From Aporrectodea caliginosa (Eukaryota; Annelida; Clitellata; Crassiclitellata; Lumbricidae): 64,000 nucleotides of DNA. This document shows positions 9,601 through 20,535 of the stretch, in pieces; within the stretch, counting starts at the first letter, position 1, and each line of letters starts with the position of its first letter. Made by a program: the position numbers and the translations under genes. The DNA lies in assembly GCA_020284085.1 (NCBI GenBank), contig JACEVL010000080.1, positions 1,195,035-1,259,034 on the forward strand, in the 5' to 3' direction. The notes beneath the pieces are model-generated. The model was not told where the DNA came from, ran no database searches, and saw nothing but the letters and a program-made list of their open reading frames with translations.

Positions 9601-10640
9601 TGGGGGCTGTTCTCAGATTCGAACTGTGTTGATTGAATACCAATCGATTTTAAAGTAGTTTTCTTTTTCATGGAAATGATGTATGAATGATTGTCTGATG
9701 CAACGAATAATGGATGGACACACTAATGAATCGATTGACCAGCCAATCAAACAACGGCAATGGTTATTGCAAATTTAAGTATCGCCACTTCAAGAGACAG
9801 AGTCATAATCAATATAACAATCACAACATTCGCATCCAATCAATCAGCTTCATCTGACCATCTATCGAATTAATCGCTCAACTAAAAGATCATTTCATGG
9901 AACTAACAGTGACACCATCTTGTCTTGTCTTGTCTTCGACCATCCGTGAGCCGTGGATACTGGACTGGGGCTACACCACAGGCCAATCTGTTTCCATCTG
10001 CCTCTTTCTCTTGCCTCCCTTAAAAACTGATCGAATGATAATTCAGTACAAAAAATTACAATCACTCTCTCTAGCGAACGTAATTATAAGCCAGAATAGT
10101 TCGAACAATTATTTTTTAGCTAAGACTTATGTCGGTTTCTTTAGACCGTTTGTGTTATGGCCAACTTCAACATTTCAAAGTATCGTTGGTTTTAGCAATG
10201 TTTCAGTCAAAACAACCATTGATCTGATCCTTTGTCAACCTTGACTTTTCTCGTATACCCTTCCTTGTAACAATTGCAATAGCTCATTATGCCCTAGGTC
10301 TATATTTAGTTATACCAACTTCTGCATAAAGAAGCATAAAATAGTCGTTATTCGTCGCTTTGCTCCATTATTCTGCTTCTTCGGAAAGTTACGCGTTTAA
10401 TTTCCACGGCTTTATTTCAATTTCTTCCAGTTCGAATTCTATTTGCAAGATTTTCCAAGCCAAAACAAGTTTATCACCATCATGTGCGAAAGAGTTTAGT
10501 CAAACTCCAAATATCACAACATAGTCTATAAATTTTAAACAAACAAAACTGATTGTGATTGTTCAATGTTGCATTAATAAGTTGAATCAAAAAGAAAAAG
10601 AAGATACCAAACCGGTGGTTTGTGTATAAATCTGTTACTG
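9600..10640. other. No recognisable feature
   Basis: This is AT-rich sequence with short unconvincing frames only. No transposon ends, repeats shared with the rest of the window or protein motifs were seen. Confidence 0.4.
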
Positions 10641-10970
10641 TAATTATAATAATATTCGTTTATTCAGTCAACACTGAAAAACCGCAGTAAGATCACATGA
10701 AATAGTAGGGACACATGATAACAAGTTAAACAAGAGTCGATTTTCGATAAAACATTTATTTATGTCTCTATATCCATAAAGTTTGGCGAGGACATCAAAC
10801 TCGATTTTCACCGGATATGATGAGCAGCTCTCTCTCTCTCTCTTCAACTCAAATATTCCTACCCCTATACGACGATATGTCAAAATCGGGCAAAAGTTAA
10901 AAAGAAAACAACACAGTGTAGGCTACATACGCATTAAATTAGATGTCTATTTAAAAAAATAAAATAAAAA
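10640..10970. repeat. Dispersed repeat shared with 23815-23880
   Basis: ATGAAATAGTAGGGACACATGATAACAAGTTAAACAAG here is matched by a near copy at 23818-23862. An A-rich tract at 10950-10972 marks the edge of the gene 1 downstream flank. Confidence 0.5.
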
Positions 10971-11795
10971 AATGTTAAACTTTGGGAGGAGGGCAAAATC
11001 AAATACAGTTGTATTGTATATCCAAAGCACCTTGACAGCCTTGTATTACATTACATTAGGCCTATTCCATTTAGGCTACATGATTTTCATGACAGCCTTA
11101 GGGGTTAATACACTCCAATTTACTTTACTCATGAACATAGGCCTAAACGATCCAAACTTATATTGGTTTACAGTCATTGTAAAAGTATTTATTGCGATTT
11201 CTCAAAAATATCGCAAAGTAGATATTTATATCTTCAAGGAATTATATATATTTACTATTCATGGTAGATTTTGCAGATTTAACTAAATAATTGATCTATT
11301 TCAGTAATCGTCACATATCTCTTCCACTCACAAACGAGCAGCAATGCCTCAAAGTAATTTGGTTTCATATTTCCTCTTTTATGCCTGTAGCGCTGTTAAT
11401 ACTTATTATTTTTTGACCAATAAAATAAAGTTTAAAAAATCATAATCTTTCGTCATCGTCGCCGTCGCCATCATTGTCAATGACGTTCCTCTCTGGAACG
11501 ATGCCGATTTCACAACATGGTGAAAGTTGTATCTACTCTGGGCTCATCTCCAGGTCGTGTGCAACTCGAAATTCAGCGGATCAGACGCCTTTTGTGGCGA
11601 GGACATCAAATTCGAATTTCAACGGATATGATGGGCAGCCTCTCTCTCTCTTTAAACCTAAATATTCCTACCCCTATAGGCTACGACGATATGTCAAAAG
11701 CGGCCAAAAGTTTAAAAAAACATAGTGTAGGCTACATACGCATTAAATCAATGCCCTATTACTGCAGGCCGTCCAAAGATGTCAGTATTTTTTGG
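10971..11795 (-). other. Downstream flank of TRIM-Kelch gene 1, shared by all four units
   Basis: Blocks here recur after genes 2, 3 and 4: GAGGGCAAAATCAAA (47930), the AAAATATCGCAAAGT block (24708), and CCTCTCTGGAACGATGCC followed by CTCGAAATTCAGCGG (25030, 36985, 48085). A triplet-repeat tract precedes the latter in each unit. This shows that the duplication unit extends at least 0.8 kb past the Kelch stop codon. Confidence 0.7.
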
Positions 11796-12706
11796 CTAGA
11801 CGAAAACGCGCATGTTTGTATAAGAGTGTACAAGGGCTGGTTTTGGCAATATCCCGTGAATCATCCAATCAATCGTTTTATCATCAAGGATATTCCGAAG
11901 CGGGACATAACGTACGTCGTCTCTGCATTTCCATATTGTTTTGCCATCTTTATCTGTTTCGTTCAATCCTCCTCCGATGACAAAGACCCTTCCGTTCTCA
12001 AGAACCAAACCAAAGTGAACAACGTCTGTCTTAAACTGTTCTCTTTCTTGCCACGTTTCCGTCTCCATATTAAATATAAAACAAGTATAGCGTCCAACCA
12101 ATATAACTGATGTCTCCCAAAGTACAGCTCGCATCAAGCCATATGTCCGCGGCATAGGTTTCGAAAGGACAGAACATGTGTTTTCTTTTGTGTTGTACAC
12201 TTGAACGTGATTGAACGCATTATTATCTTTATCTGCACCACCAAAGATATAGAGTGAACTCTTGACTGGAACACAGTTACCTGACATCTGAACACAGTGA
12301 TCCAATTTTCCGACAGCGGCGCATTTGTCGATGATTGCGTTGTAAGCTTCAACGCTGTCTAGGACGCTTCCATTTGAATCCACAAATCCCCCACAGATGT
12401 ACAATGCTTCATCGATAAACGCTGCGCTGTGTCTACGTCGGCCTTGAACTAGAGAAGAGCATTTCATCCACCCAGAAATCTGTTTGTATTTCCATATTTC
12501 ATCATTTTTGGCTCCTACTCCAGTGACGTACATCGTGTTACAATAAACGGCGGCGGCTCCTTCGTTCTGCATTTCGGTCGGAATTTGTTCTTTTGTCGAG
12601 ATTTCGTTTGGACGATGTAGATTTATTTTGACGACGTCTTTTATTGTGGTCGTAACATCATTTAACCCCACAACAATTGCACAGTTCTCAAACTGTGTAG
12701 TAGTTT
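11796..12706 (-). CDS. TRIM-Kelch gene 1, exon 2 (Kelch beta-propeller)
   Basis: The exon follows an AG acceptor (AAAACAG, 12707-12709 on the reverse strand) and is open for 302 codons to its stop. With exon 1 it completes a protein of about 677 aa. Repeated Kelch blades are visible: a degenerate YVTGVG, RRRHSAAFIDEALYICGG...VEAYN, KSSLYIFGG...VQVYN and GRVFVIGGG. The GG doublets are followed by spaced Tyr/Trp as in KLHL-type propellers; about five blades lie from residue 425 to 640. Kelch propellers bind protein partners, so next to a RING this is the probable substrate receptor. The acceptor phase (GA|A) matches the exon 1 donor exactly. No downstream poly(A) signal could be assigned. Confidence 0.85.
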
Positions 12707-13666
12707 CTGTTTTGGCAGATAAAACGCATATAGTATTCACAATTGAAAATTAACACAGCATTTCAAAACTGCTTATTTCTTTATACCCTTCTTTTACTTT
12801 TGTTTGTTTAACATCCCTTCTAGAATTTAATTAAATCCTATATAATCTAATAAAAACGAGTCTAATTTCATCGCTTTGTAAGGTACCAAAAATGCGCTGT
12901 ATTAGGCATGTTCAAGGAAGAAATTGACAAATTCATATATACATAGTTACACACATATGGATATAGAGACATAATTGCTTACATGTATCCACGCAATCAC
13001 ATGTACGAACAAGCATATATATTCCAATCTAATCTGAACATATCTTCTCTTATCTTGTGCAATGCAGATCTTTGCACTCTAATCTGACAATTTCCTAAAA
13101 ATTCTGTCCTCGAAACAACGTGAATTGCCAGGTACATCATAAACTATGCGACATTTAACTCTATAGACAGAATTTTATGCCAAACTAGTCATTGTTGTCC
13201 GTAAGAGAAAGCTTCAGTTTTCGCCGTACTGTGACCTCGCCCCCATAAATGTCGGTTTATTCGAACTACTCCAGTTTGTAGAAAAATTATATTCCTTCTA
13301 TTAATGACCAATTTATGCAACACAATGGAGACCTCGCAGTCTGCTTTGTATAATTTCGACAGAATTTCCTTCAGACGACTCAAAGAAACATGCATGATGA
13401 ATGTTAATTTGAAAATTTATATAACGCAGTTGTCATAATGCGTAAATCGATGGTCACTTCTTTGAAAGACCGCTTTCAAAAGTTAAAATCAATCAAGAGT
13501 AGCAGTAGAAATCCGTGAGACACTGAGACCGGATTTCAAGCCACACCTCAATCGCAAGAACTCTAATATTTAATATTTAATCATCAGCAGCATCAGCATC
13601 AGCATCAGCATCAAAGTATTCTACGAATAAACATAACACATTTTTTCGGAATAATTAAATTTTTAC
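12707..13666 (-). other. Intron of TRIM-Kelch gene 1
   Basis: 960-bp intron with donor GTAAAA and acceptor AAAACAG. It is AT-rich with no recognised element; a (CAGCAT)n tract at 13585-13612 lies just past the donor. The acceptor region (ATCTGCCAAAACAG) is shared only with gene 2, not with genes 3 and 4. Confidence 0.7.
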
Positions 13667-14789
13667 CTTCGACGTTTCCCAAAAGATTGCTGTTGGCATT
13701 CTTTAAGACTTCATTTAAATCTGTTGCTTGGAAAGAAACTTTGAGTGATTGATGTGGACGACCAATGAATGTCTCGTGATCTCTTTCTAATTCATCCGCT
13801 CTAACATTTAACTCGTCAACCGAACTGCAGATGTCACTGGCCGATCCTTTCAATGTCAGTTCAGTGCAATAAAACTGAAAACTTCTCAATATTGTGCCAT
13901 ATCTGTCAATTTCTTCCATTCCAGTTTCCATTTCCTTTAGATGATTTGATTTTATCCCAGATAACTCAATATAGAGCGACTTCGTATGTCGATCAATCAT
14001 GTCCTTAAGTTCCTGATTTCTTTTATGAATTTCTTTTTCTTTCTCCATTATTTCCTGCAGGAAATCTGCTTTTCTCTGTTTCATATTATTTCTCATTAAC
14101 AGCATTTCATTTGCATAGGTCGAAATCTTCCATGCTTTCTTTTCAATCGTTTGACGAAATTCTGCATCGACTGTAGCCACATCTTTACAATCGTGTAATT
14201 TGTGACTTTCAACAAAACACGAAACGCAGACGATTTTCTTGCATTCGGCGCAATAATAGTCTAATGGTTTACGAATGTGTTTGGTGCAGGATTTCATAGA
14301 AACTATTCGCTTCTTTTCTGATTTCATGTCACTTACAATATTTACCATTTGGTGATCTTTTGTCACCTTCTGAAATTGATGAACTTTAGCGCAGCTATCA
14401 CAGTAGTAATCTTCGCATTCTAGACATTTCATGGTAGATGTTGGTATTTCTCCTGTTTTGCCCTCATTCCTGACATTGCACATATCGCAGATGGTTGTGT
14501 CACTCCCCTTCTGCAGCGTATTCTTGAGCTCCAAGAGGTTTTCCATGAAGAAGTTTTTCTGCACACTATTCATTCCATCTTTAGGAATGATGAACTCTTT
14601 TCGACACAACGGACAAGGCATCTTGTCTTCTGGTTTCATTTGCGCCGCTTCTGATGTGGATTTCAGGCATTGAAGACAGAATGTGTGAATGCATGGCAAC
14701 ATTCTTGGATCATTGAATGCACTCATGCAGATCGGACACTCTGTTATTTCTCGGAGATGTTCTTCAGTTTTTACTCCAGTTTTCGCCAT
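13667..14789 (-). CDS. TRIM-Kelch gene 1, exon 1 (RING, two B-boxes, coiled coil)
   Basis: ATG at 14789 has a strong start context (A at -3, G at +4). The RING C3HC4 is C18, C21, C33, H35, C38, C41, C59, C62. B-box 1 uses C101, C104, C122, C125, C130, C133, H137 and H146. B-box 2 uses C168, H171, C180, C183, C188, C191, H196 and H199. A coiled coil runs from about 205 to 330. This is the RBCC core of TRIM ubiquitin ligases, and all zinc ligands are intact. Residue 374 is followed by a donor (GAAG|GTAAAA) leaving phase 1, which joins in frame to the Kelch exon. TRIM proteins usually end in SPRY or NHL domains; Kelch is unusual. Ligase activity is inferred from the RING. Confidence 0.92.
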
Positions 14790-14917
14790 TTTTCACTTAT
14801 CTTGACAATCAATTAAACAAGACAAGGTAAACATCTGCCGCTCCGAAAATTGAATGACTGTTTTCCACTCACATTCTAATTCTTAAGATCACCGATAGAG
14901 TGAAATAGTAACAGACT

Positions 14918-14924
14918 CTTTATA
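14918..14924 (-). promoter_or_regulatory. Possible TATA box of gene 1 (TATAAAG)
   Basis: On the minus strand AATATAAAG lies about 130 bp upstream of the gene 1 ATG. The exact motif is not conserved upstream of genes 3 and 4, although the surrounding flank aligns, so the call is weak. Confidence 0.3.
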
Positions 14925-15889
14925 TTTTGAATGATATCAAGAGCGTGGTGGGGTTAACTTAGGTAGACATTGGATATCTTATTCAAGGAAGAAGAAGCAT
15001 GGGCGGTTTTTTAGGTTTGTTCGTCAATTTTGATTGGCTAGTAACACAAGACAACAGTTTGTAGATCGTCCTTTGCATTCATTCCAAAAAGTTGATTGAT
15101 TTGTTTCGTTTTGTGTGCGATGAGTTTCTTTGAGGTAACGTTCTGTGAATGTGTGTCTCCTCTTTATTGCATCTCAACGAATGTGTGTCTCTGACTACTT
15201 GAATTCCAAGGTCTGTTGACCATGGAAATGATTAAGAAACTAAACATTCGTAGAAATGTAATGACCGATGTGAATGACTTGATTCTGAGCCTGTTTTCAG
15301 AACGAGCAATTTTATAGGCCTATGCATCCTATTCTTGCTCTAGAATTCTACGTCATTGGAAAACAGCAGGGTAATTTCCACGGCTTCATTTCTACTTTCG
15401 ATTTCAAGTTCTTTTTTGAAAAACTTATGGCCAAATGAATCTTAGCACTCTGATTTTAAGTAGGCCTAGACTTAAACCAAATGTGTTTGATTTAAAGAGT
15501 TCTCAAACATCGCCAAAGCCTGAATTTATTCGTAAAGGCGCTTTTAGCGTTTCATTGCTATCGTAAAAATATAGCCTACAGGTCTAGGCCTACACTTTGA
15601 AATCCTATGGCAGAGGCGTAACACATTTTCAAGAACAGTTGAAAATTAATTCCAGGTAAAAATCACATTAGACAATCGAACGTAAAAGAAGGTAAGCGAT
15701 AGTTCAGATTGAAGCAAAACAGGCAAAGGTTGACTTACTCTGCTCAACGGTTTCTCGCTTGATACGACGTCGGTATGTTGAGGTCGATGTGCGAAAATGA
15801 AAGTGTGACCTATTTTATCGCGAATGACCTCGTTTCTCTGTTCTGCGTAGACCAAAATCTTTGGTGTAGACTGGTTTCATCCGCTACTA
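14925..15889. other. Upstream flank of gene 1
   Basis: 14935-15010 aligns with the flanks of genes 3 and 4 (GACATTGGATATCTTATTCAAG versus GACATTGGTTATCTAATTCAAG at 51248). Farther up there is no recognisable gene; several TAGGCCTA palindromes occur (15315, 15462, 15585). Confidence 0.5.
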
Positions 15890-16418
15890 AAACTGATAGG
15901 CATGGTGAAACCCTCCTCATGCGGTATGTGGAGCTCCGAGATGTATAGTCTGGGAAGCAGTCAGCGATCGAAACCCGCCCCATGAGCTGCGGTTTAAACT
16001 GTAGGCGATTCTCTTCTCAACGGGGAGCAAATGCAAGGTGTCGCCTATGTAGGCTGATATGTGGGCGAATCTTACTAGGTTGGCCATGACCGGGCAGCGC
16101 AATTGAGGACGTACTGAGGCTGACGAATACGAAACCGTGAAAGGCTTTCCAGGACTGAATTGCTGTAGTCCAGACGCGTCATGATGAAAGAATGGACCAA
16201 AGTGTCGGCAGCTTCGTGCGACAGATTAGAGTAGCCTATATAATATTATATGTATACGCTGTATGATTCTGATCTGACGCATTTCATAAAGCAGGTGCTA
16301 CAAAATGAATTGACGTGTGATAGGCCATCGTCAGCTCCTCGTCCAGAAGAACGCCCAGATCACGAAAGACGTGTTACGGAGCCCAGTTGGGGAATTATAT
16401 AAGAATCGCATTCTTATT

Positions 16419-18625
16419 CTGCCCTCCAAAGCCAAAACGCAGTAACTCGAAAAAAATTTTTTTTTCACTTTTTTACATTTTTCCACTTAAGATGTAACTA
16501 TCTTCGTGTTAAAAAATTGTCGAAGCTGTATTATCACTGGTTTCCGAGATTTAGTGTTGCCAAAACGCAGTAAGTCGGATATTTTTCACTCGATGCCAAG
16601 CCAAAACATAGTACTGCGTTATAACCACAGTATTCTGCTGCTCCTACAAACGAATACCAAGCCAAAACGCAGTGCTGCGTTATGGCTTAGTAATAAGTCA
16701 TCGTTTAGGCATTCTGTTTCCGGTTTTGTTTACAATTAATGAGCGTGAAAAAAATTTATCAATCCGAATTAATCTGAAGTAAGTTATATAAAGCGTTTTT
16801 AATTGTAAAAGTTTTTAATTGTTGCAGTCGTGAATTATAATTACAGATTGTAAAACAGTCTGTTAATTAATATTTTCTATATTTTTACACGATGCTTGTA
16901 TCACGGTCAGTGTTACCACTCCTATGTTTTTCCTCCAAGATCTATGTTTTTTTGACTTTGTCTATGTTTCTATGTTTTTTTCTCCAAAATCTATGTTTTT
17001 TCCATTGAAGCTAAAAAAGGTTTTTTTTTCATCAATTTCTAAAGAAAAGGTACTTTTTAGCAAGTTTTGATGGAATATCATGACTTTTTGGGATAGGCGA
17101 TGGCGTTTTTTTTTTGCTTGTCAACTTTTTTTTGGGTAGATTCTGGAATTTTTTAGAAGATTTGGAAATTTTTTATTACAATTGCAGAACAAAAGCTTGG
17201 ATTTTACCTAATTTTACACGGACCGCCTGATAAACAGTGCCTATGTTTTTCTATGTTTTTTTTCAACGGTGATCTATGTTTTTCCAAAAATGTTGAGTGG
17301 TAACACTGATCACGGTTACTTGGGTTTGACTAATACACGGATGGGACAGATAGTTACTGAATTATTAGGTTTTTCTTTTACATGAAGTTTTAAGATATTT
17401 TACTCTAAGTAGTAGCCTAAGTCGAATTGTAGGCATGTTACAGACTTAAGTCATAAATTCAGACACCAATATCGCTTGATCAATTTAAAAGTTAGGTATC
17501 CATGTCGAACTTCACATGTAGGCCCTATTAATTATACAAAGAGCATTAAGGCACTCTTCTCCAAGAACCATTGGTTTAAATTCCCTGCTTGTTTATCAAT
17601 AACTGAATGAGATATTTCGCTAACAGATTTATGGTATGGAAGTTGTTACGAAGAGATTTTTAAATTAGGCCTATACCATTTGAACTAGATAAGATGTTTG
17701 AAATATGTCTTACACTATATTTTGCTCAAATTTATTGCAGCCTTCAATGTTCTTTATTATAAAGGATAGATTGTAGCCTAACAGGAGAGCTGCCAAAATT
17801 TTGAGTCTGGCTTTAGAAAAGTGTGGACGAAAACGCAAGGTCAGAAAACCGGAAAAAAGCTCTCACAAGCTTAAAAAAAACAGAAAATTAGTTCTACCAC
17901 AGATTACCCACGTCAACGTTCGACGACATATGCATTTTCAAAGTGAAAAAGTACCAAGAGTTTCTGAATACACCTCACTTTTAAGTTTGGGGAGTTAAGT
18001 TACCTAAAGTGACCTCTAAATGTGGAATGTTCAATTGTTTGTTTCAAATCAATTTTTTCAATGAATTTGATCAAACATTATTTTCGAAAACATTGTATTC
18101 TATCTGTAAATATCTGTAAAGCAACAGTGAATGGCTATTATAATTTCCATGACAAAATCTAGTTAGAGTCTAATTTTTATAGCTAAAGTCAATATTTTTT
18201 ACAATAATTTTTTACTAATTGATATTCAAATTGAAATTGATGTTCAAGTTGTTCAAGTTAAAACAAAGGCAGTTAATAATAATAATATAAGTTATAAAGT
18301 GCAATCCTTATTACCATTTCACGCTGAATAAAATTGATAAGCCCAAACGCAGTAATGTGTTTGGCTAGTTGAATTCCCATGAAAATGGGAATTTCATGCA
18401 AAGCCAAAACGCAGTACAAACGATTTTTGAGTATTTTGATCGAAAATCACTAATATTAAAAAAATTTATTTCAACAATAAAATACCCACAATTTAATACA
18501 TTTTATGGTGTAAATTGTTTTTGGATTGAATAGATAAATTCGGAGATTTTTCTAATAAACTTTCAAATCAACTTTCTGCAAAATATTGGTTTTCCGAGTT
18601 ACTGCGTTTTGGCTTTTGAGGGCAG
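16419..18625. mobile_element. 2.2-kb unclassified DNA transposon, 4-bp TSD (TATT)
   Basis: The ends CTGCCCTCCAAAGCCAAAAC and its inverted partner GTTTTGGCTTTTGAGGGCAG agree over about 30 bp with one mismatch. They are flanked by TATT at 16415-16418 and 18626-18629. The motif GCCAAAACGCAGTA recurs inside near both ends (about 16431, 16559, 16602, 16662, 18341, 18401, 18600) as subterminal repeats. The only internal frame of note, 17801-17998 (+), is a Lys/Arg-rich 65-residue peptide with no recognised domain. A 4-bp duplication is not typical of hAT, piggyBac or Tc1. No transposase is visible, so it is probably non-autonomous. Confidence 0.8.
16908..17308. mobile_element. hAT MITE, 401 bp (CAGTGTTACCACTC family), nested
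   Basis: Perfect 14-bp inverted ends CAGTGTTACCACTC and GAGTGGTAACACTG are flanked by the 8-bp duplication ATCACGGT (16900-16907, 17309-17316). Many CTATGTTTTT repeats lie inside. It sits within the 2.2-kb transposon, so it is younger. The larger element at 30177-31567 and the partial copy at the right window edge have near-identical ends. Confidence 0.92.
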
Positions 18626-19009
18626 TATTAATGTCTGATAGCCTGCGTCGAGATCCGAACCAGATGCACTGCTTCTGTGCAGGGTTCAGCCGAAACCGAT
18701 TGGAGGATATCGAGGTTTTAATGCCTGCAACCGCCTCCAGAATCCTCGAAACGCAATGGAGAGCGTCATATGGTTGGTAGGTCGCGTAAATCTGCATGTC
18801 GTCAGCGTAATGATGAGCCACGCTCCCAAAGAAGTGATGACCTGCGTCAGGTTTGCGGTGTACAGTCTGTGATTTAGAGAAGCGGGTCTTATAGAACGAA
18901 TCCTTGAGGAACACCTCACTTCTTTTTCTTGGACCATATCGGATTTCGACTGTGCCATATTTCATAAGCCATATTGGATTTTGACTTCTTCGATAAGTTA
19001 TGAATTTTG

Positions 19010-19905
19010 TCTGTGGTTCCTAACGACTGTTGCGCTGTCGATCGTGATAATGGACTATTAATGGTGCTATAGAAGTTGACTGGTTAATTATAGCAGTAAC
19101 ACGCCAGCGATATTCCATCGATACCTCTGCTGCAAAGTCCCGAGGTCTATTTTAAACACAACACCTTAAAACTAAGCAATTCCAGGAAGCGCCTATTGAC
19201 ATACAGGACCTCTATAGCTTAACACCACCAAACATAGAATTCAACACCTCCAAAAACATAAAATATGTGTTAGTTTCTCTCAGCACCTTACACCTGCCTT
19301 CATGCTTCATTTTGGACTTGGCCAAAAGCGTACATAATATGTTGTATTGCAAGGCATTCTGTTCTGTTAGTAGTTAAGATTTCAATTGCATAACATGTAA
19401 ATGTACAGCGCAGTGCGTTTGTCAGGCGCTTATTAAAGAAAAGATATTATTATTATTATTATTATTATTATAACAATAATAATAATAATTATTATTATTA
19501 TTCATTTCATATTTCGTAGTTACATCGATTCGTCTAAACCGCAAGTTAAATGGTCACTTGCAAAATATCGCTCTTTGCATCAGGATTTCAGCCAAAAATC
19601 CCTCCAACAATTTTGTCTAAAGCTGTGAAATTCGGCAGGTTACACCGAATTCAGTTCGTTCTGCCATTCAAGTCTAAACTCTAAACTCAATTAAGACTCA
19701 TCTCTTTCAACCGCAGCTTATATAGCTTCTGGTTTATCTGTTCTGTCGGATTTCGATCTGGCTTTTCCAGAGGATTATGATTGTTAACTGCGATTTTAAA
19801 AAGCTACTAACGACTGATGTCTTTAGTATTATGATAAGAGCGCTATAGAAGTCATTAGATAAGATTAGATTAGATCGAATGTCACTATTGACTTTTCGCC
19901 TGCCA
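19010..19905. repeat. LINE 3'-end fragments and a 115-bp tail repeat with (ATT)n
   Basis: Two 3' tails of the ATGATAATGGCGCTATAGAAGT type occur at about 19040-19080 and 19830-19880. Between them, 19340-19460 holds a short repeat (GCATAACATGTAAATGTACAGC...GTCAGGCGCTTATTAAAGAAAAG) followed by (ATT)n. It is present reverse-complemented at 48125-48243. A variable ATT-repeat end is typical of some LINE/SINE tails. Confidence 0.55.
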
Positions 19906-20535
19906 GTCATTGTAGTGTCGCGTGAGGAAGTCGACGACAACGACGAGAGGACATCATCATCGTGATAATGTCGTCGTCGTCGGTCGAGGTGGAACCATGA
20001 CGGACGAAAGCCAGTCCCCACTGGGTCAGCAACAACGACACCGCTCGGACGAGGTGTAACAAGACACCACTCCGGCAGCAGGCGAACGAGAGACGGGGGA
20101 GACGCCGGGGGGGTGCATGCCACCGACGGTGAAGCGGCTCGGCAGGCGAGCGGTTAAAGTGACACGAGCTGACGTTAATAAGGCGCGGGGAGGGCAAAAC
20201 ACTGGACGCTGCAAAGTGACACGAGCTGACGTTAATGGGACGTGGGGAGAGCAGAACACTGGACGCTGCAAAGTGATACTTAAAGAGAGTATAGGACTGA
20301 GAGGGGTTACTTTTACTTTTACTTTGGACTTGGAGGAGAGGTGGCTGAGGGCTGGGCAGAGCGATCGAGGGAAGCGACATCCGGGGAAGTAGAGTCCGTC
20401 AGATTCAGAGACTGACGAAGGAACGATCTGGGGAGGAGGCCGTGCGAGGCAGGAAGTGAGATAGTCTGTAGTAAGATCAAACTAGGGTCGCTACTTAGAA
20501 GTTTCGTGAAGTTAATGTACGCCTTTGTGGTTTAA

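Larger units (their letters stand above)
15890..18960 (-). pseudogene. Non-LTR retrotransposon on the minus strand, split by a 2.2-kb DNA transposon
   Basis: The upstream half (18960-18626) reads a GVPQGF box, then after frame changes YADDMQIYATYQP and CIWFGSRRRLSDIN. The downstream half (16414-15890) resumes with FRDLGVLLDEELT and later IGDTLHLLPVEKRIAYSL. Deleting the transposon plus one copy of its 4-bp target duplication restores a continuous reading frame across the junction, so the LINE was hit in its RT domain. Internal stops and the lost 5' half show that it is dead. Confidence 0.8.

Noticed and set aside
11517..12110. 197-aa plus-strand ORF
   Set aside because: It is antisense to the Kelch exon of gene 1, which has conserved splice sites, homologs and domain motifs on the other strand.
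20117..20392. 91-aa plus-strand ORF with a 19-residue internal repeat
   Set aside because: The repeat is a DNA-level 58-bp duplication in LTR-like sequence; frames on the other strand are equally open and no domain is seen.
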